In this document: positions 62,111 through 64,000 of the stretch, piece after piece | How positions within the stretch are numbered: the stretch's first letter is position 1 | How the letters are laid out: every line of letters begins with the position of its first letter | From: Thiosocius sp963736445 | Lineage (GTDB): Bacteria > Pseudomonadota > Gammaproteobacteria > Chromatiales > Chromatiaceae | Assembly: GCA_963736445.1 (NCBI GenBank) | Contig: CAVTOY010000001.1 | Location: 1-64,000 of the forward strand | DNA length: 64,000 bases | Reading direction: 5' to 3' | Translations under genes and position numbers: made by a program | The notes under the pieces: generated by a model | Told to the model about the DNA's origin: nothing | The model's input: the letters and a program-made list of their open reading frames with translations, nothing else | Database searches by the model: none

Positions 62111-63691
62111 ATGAGTACAGCAACAGCAACTCACGACGAACATCACGATCACGGGCCGGCCAAGGGCCTGATGCGATGGGTGACCACCACCAACCACAAG
62201 GACATCGGTACGCTGTATCTGTTGTTCGCGCTGGTTATGTTTTTTGTCGGCGGCGCCATGGCGATGGTGATCCGCGCCGAATTGTTCCAGCCCGGGTTAC
62301 AGGTGGTGGACCCCCAGTTCTTCAATTCCATGACCACGGTGCATGCGCTGGTCATGATCTTCGGCGCGGTGATGCCGGCGTTCACCGGCCTGGCGAACTG
62401 GCTGATCCCGATGATGATCGGCGCCCCCGATATGGCATTGCCGCGGATGAACAATTTTTCGTTCTGGATCCTGCCGTTCGCCTTTACGCTGTTGCTCTCG
62501 ACGTTCTTCATGGATGGCGGCGGTCCGGCCGGTGGCTGGACCCTCTATCCGCCGCTCTCGCTGCAGATGGGTGAGGGTTTCCCGTTCATGATCTTCGCGA
62601 TCCACCTGGCGGGCATATCGTCGATCATGGGCTCGATAAATATCGTGGTGACGGTGCTCAACATGCGCGCACCGGGCATGACCCTGATGAAGATGCCGCT
62701 GTTCGTCTGGACCTGGCTCATCACGGCCTACCTACTGATCGCCACCATGCCGGTACTGGCCGGGGCGGTGACCATGTTGCTGACGGACAAGTTCGCCGGG
62801 ACCAGCTTCTTCAGCGCGGCCGGCGGCGGCGACCCGGTGATGTATCAGCACATCTTCTGGTTCTTCGGCCACCCCGAGGTCTATATCCTGATTTTGCCGG
62901 CGTTCGGTATCATCTCGGCGATCTTGCCCACGTTCGCGCGCAAGCCGCTGTTCGGCTACAGCTCGATGGTGTACGCGACCGCTTCTATCGCCTTCCTCTC
63001 ATTCATCGTCTGGGCGCACCATATGTTCACGGTAGGGATGCCGGTGGTCGGCGAACTGTTCTTCATGTACGCGACCATGATGATCGCGGTGCCGACCGGT
63101 GTGAAAGTGTTCAACTGGGTCTCCACGATGTGGAAGGGCGCGATGACGTTCGAGACGCCGATGCTGTTTGCCGTCGGATTCATCATCATGTTTACCATTG
63201 GCGGTTTCTCCGGTCTGATGCTGGCGATCGCGCCGGCAGACTTCCAGTACCATGACACCTACTTCGTGGTGGCGCACTTCCACTATGTGCTGGTCACCGG
63301 GGCCGTCTATTCCATCATGGCCGCGGTCTACTACTGGCTGCCGAAGTGGACCGGCAACATGTACGACGAAAGGCTGGGTCAGATCCACTTCTGGGTCTCG
63401 ACGGTGTCAGTCAATGTGCTGTTCTTCCCCCAGCATTTCCTCGGTCTTGCCGGTATGCCGCGGCGTATCCCGGACTACTCGGTCCAGTTCACCGACTGGA
63501 ATGTGATCTCCTCACTGGGCGGCTTCGTTTTCGGCGTTTCGCAACTGCTGTTCGCCTACATCGTGATCAAGTGCATCCGTGGCGGCGAGAAAGTGAGTGA
63601 CCAGGTATGGGAGGGTGCCGACGGTCTCGAGTGGACCCTGCCGTCGCCACCGCCGTATCACAGCTTCACCGAGGCGCCGCAGATCAAGTGA
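62111..63691 (+). CDS. coxA: Cytochrome c oxidase subunit I
   Basis: 526-residue heme-copper oxidase subunit with 12 membrane helices. Heme a ligand in TVHALVMIFG, CuB histidines in WFFGHPEVYILILPAFG (with the cross-linked Tyr) and WAHHMFTVGM, heme a3/a ligands in HFHYVLVTGA. The glutamate of GHPEV marks an A-type oxidase. It reduces oxygen and pumps protons. Confidence 0.96.
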   Translation: MSTATATHDEHHDHGPAKGLMRWVTTTNHKDIGTLYLLFALVMFFVGGAMAMVIRAELFQPGLQVVDPQFFNSMTTVHALVMIFGAVMPAFTGLANWLIPMMIGAPDMALPRMNNFSFWILPFAFTLLLSTFFMDGGGPAGGWTLYPPLSLQMGEGFPFMIFAIHLAGISSIMGSINIVVTVLNMRAPGMTLMKMPLFVWTWLITAYLLIATMPVLAGAVTMLLTDKFAGTSFFSAAGGGDPVMYQHIFWFFGHPEVYILILPAFGIISAILPTFARKPLFGYSSMVYATASIAFLSFIVWAHHMFTVGMPVVGELFFMYATMMIAVPTGVKVFNWVSTMWKGAMTFETPMLFAVGFIIMFTIGGFSGLMLAIAPADFQYHDTYFVVAHFHYVLVTGAVYSIMAAVYYWLPKWTGNMYDERLGQIHFWVSTVSVNVLFFPQHFLGLAGMPRRIPDYSVQFTDWNVISSLGGFVFGVSQLLFAYIVIKCIRGGEKVSDQVWEGADGLEWTLPSPPPYHSFTEAPQIK

Positions 63692-63727
63692 CCCGCGGGC
63701 CGTTTCCGCCTGGCGGGAGCGGCCTCA

Positions 63728-63853
63728 ATGCTGCCCATGAACGAGCTACCTGACAGATCAAAGTCGAATATCCGCCTAGCCCTCTTTCTGGGGATGGTTG
63801 CGCTCGGCTTTTTCGTGTTGGGTTTGTACCTCGCGTTGGGCAGAGAGGTCTGA
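63728..63853 (+). CDS. Tiny membrane protein in the cox operon
   Basis: 41 residues (or 38 from the second Met), with one membrane helix (about 16-36: LALFLGMVALGFFVLGLYLAL). It lies between coxA and ctaG. Proteins of this size and place are annotated as cytochrome oxidase small assembly proteins in other bacteria. Its stop is 4 bases before ctaG. Confidence 0.7.
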   Translation: MLPMNELPDRSKSNIRLALFLGMVALGFFVLGLYLALGREV

Positions 63854-63857
63854 GCGC

Positions 63858-64000
63858 ATGAACGAAGGGCTGCAGCAGAGAAACGGCCGCTCATTCCTGC
63901 GAGTCGCACTGGTGGCGGTCGCGATGTTCGGCTTTGGCTACCTGCTGGTGCCCCTGTATGACGTCTTCTGCGAGATCACCGGGCTGAACGGCAAGACGGG
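63858..64000 (+). CDS. ctaG: Cytochrome c oxidase assembly protein CtaG/Cox11 (3' end outside window)
   Basis: The first 47 codons are present. A membrane helix (about 15-33) is followed by PLYDVFCEITGLNGKT, the conserved Cox11 start. It delivers copper to CuB of subunit I. The rest lies beyond the window. Confidence 0.93.
   Translation, partial: MNEGLQQRNGRSFLRVALVAVAMFGFGYLLVPLYDVFCEITGLNGKT

Overview
This is a high-GC gammaproteobacterial chromosome segment. The gene set (System I ccm cytochrome c maturation, dksA, rep, recG, ubiC-ubiA, comF, a complete bioBFHCD operon, DUF2782, DUF2244, cox) fits a respiring, possibly sulfur-oxidising Chromatiales-like bacterium; the exact lineage cannot be fixed from sequence alone. 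Coding density is high, with many 4-base or 1-base start/stop overlaps. No CRISPR array or rRNA was seen, and there is one tRNA, tRNA-Arg(CCG).

Layout. (1) 1-8861, plus strand: a catabolic cluster with a short-chain dehydrogenase (cut by the window edge), a zinc alcohol dehydrogenase, a double-domain universal stress protein, a complete tripartite tricarboxylate transporter (TctC-TctA-TctB types), two 2-hydroxyacid dehydrogenases of unrelated folds and a D-malate/tartrate dehydrogenase. It looks built to import and oxidise a chiral hydroxyacid, perhaps malate/tartrate or 3-sulfolactate. (2) 9074-20196: assorted housekeeping and envelope genes: nucleoside transporter, a periplasmic coiled-coil protein, SOUL, DUF547, an AEC carrier, cyclopropane fatty acid synthase, a KefG/KefC-type potassium efflux pair, pirin. 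(3) 20197-24284: an eroded accessory island against the 3' end of tRNA-Arg. It holds an IS6 remnant that beheads a thioredoxin-like gene, an IS1380/IS5 chimeric transposase, and a chain of overlapping micro-ORFs.

(4) 24450-31000, minus strand, is the most interesting part: a Rab/MglA-like small GTPase, an inner-membrane OmpA-domain protein, a coiled-coil protein, a soluble hybrid histidine kinase, an HPt protein and a GlrR/QseF-like sigma-54 activator. Between the HPt gene and the GTPase operon lie, in order, a TGTC-N10-GACA site (the motif described for GlrR), a near-consensus sigma-54 promoter and a strong intrinsic terminator. They predict a sigma-54-dependent RNA of about 98 nt, in a layout like enterobacterial glmY. 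I know of no described system with this composition.

(5) 31055-40720: a NicO-type metal transporter, the full ccmABCDEFGHI set (including a 55-codon ccmD), an Fnr-like regulator and a cytochrome c5-type protein, all suited to c-type cytochrome production. (6) 40800-54546: rep, a 3-hydroxyisobutyrate dehydrogenase-family enzyme, DUF2782, glutathione reductase beside a peroxiredoxin-glutaredoxin fusion, IalB, YjbQ, lipocalin, recG, ubiCA, an exported alpha/beta hydrolase and a dksA lacking three zinc cysteines. (7) 54664-60183: comF divergent from bioBFHCD. (8) 60368-64000: DUF2244, then cytochrome oxidase genes (a coxB with a fused cytochrome c domain, coxA, a tiny membrane protein, and the start of ctaG) running off the window end.
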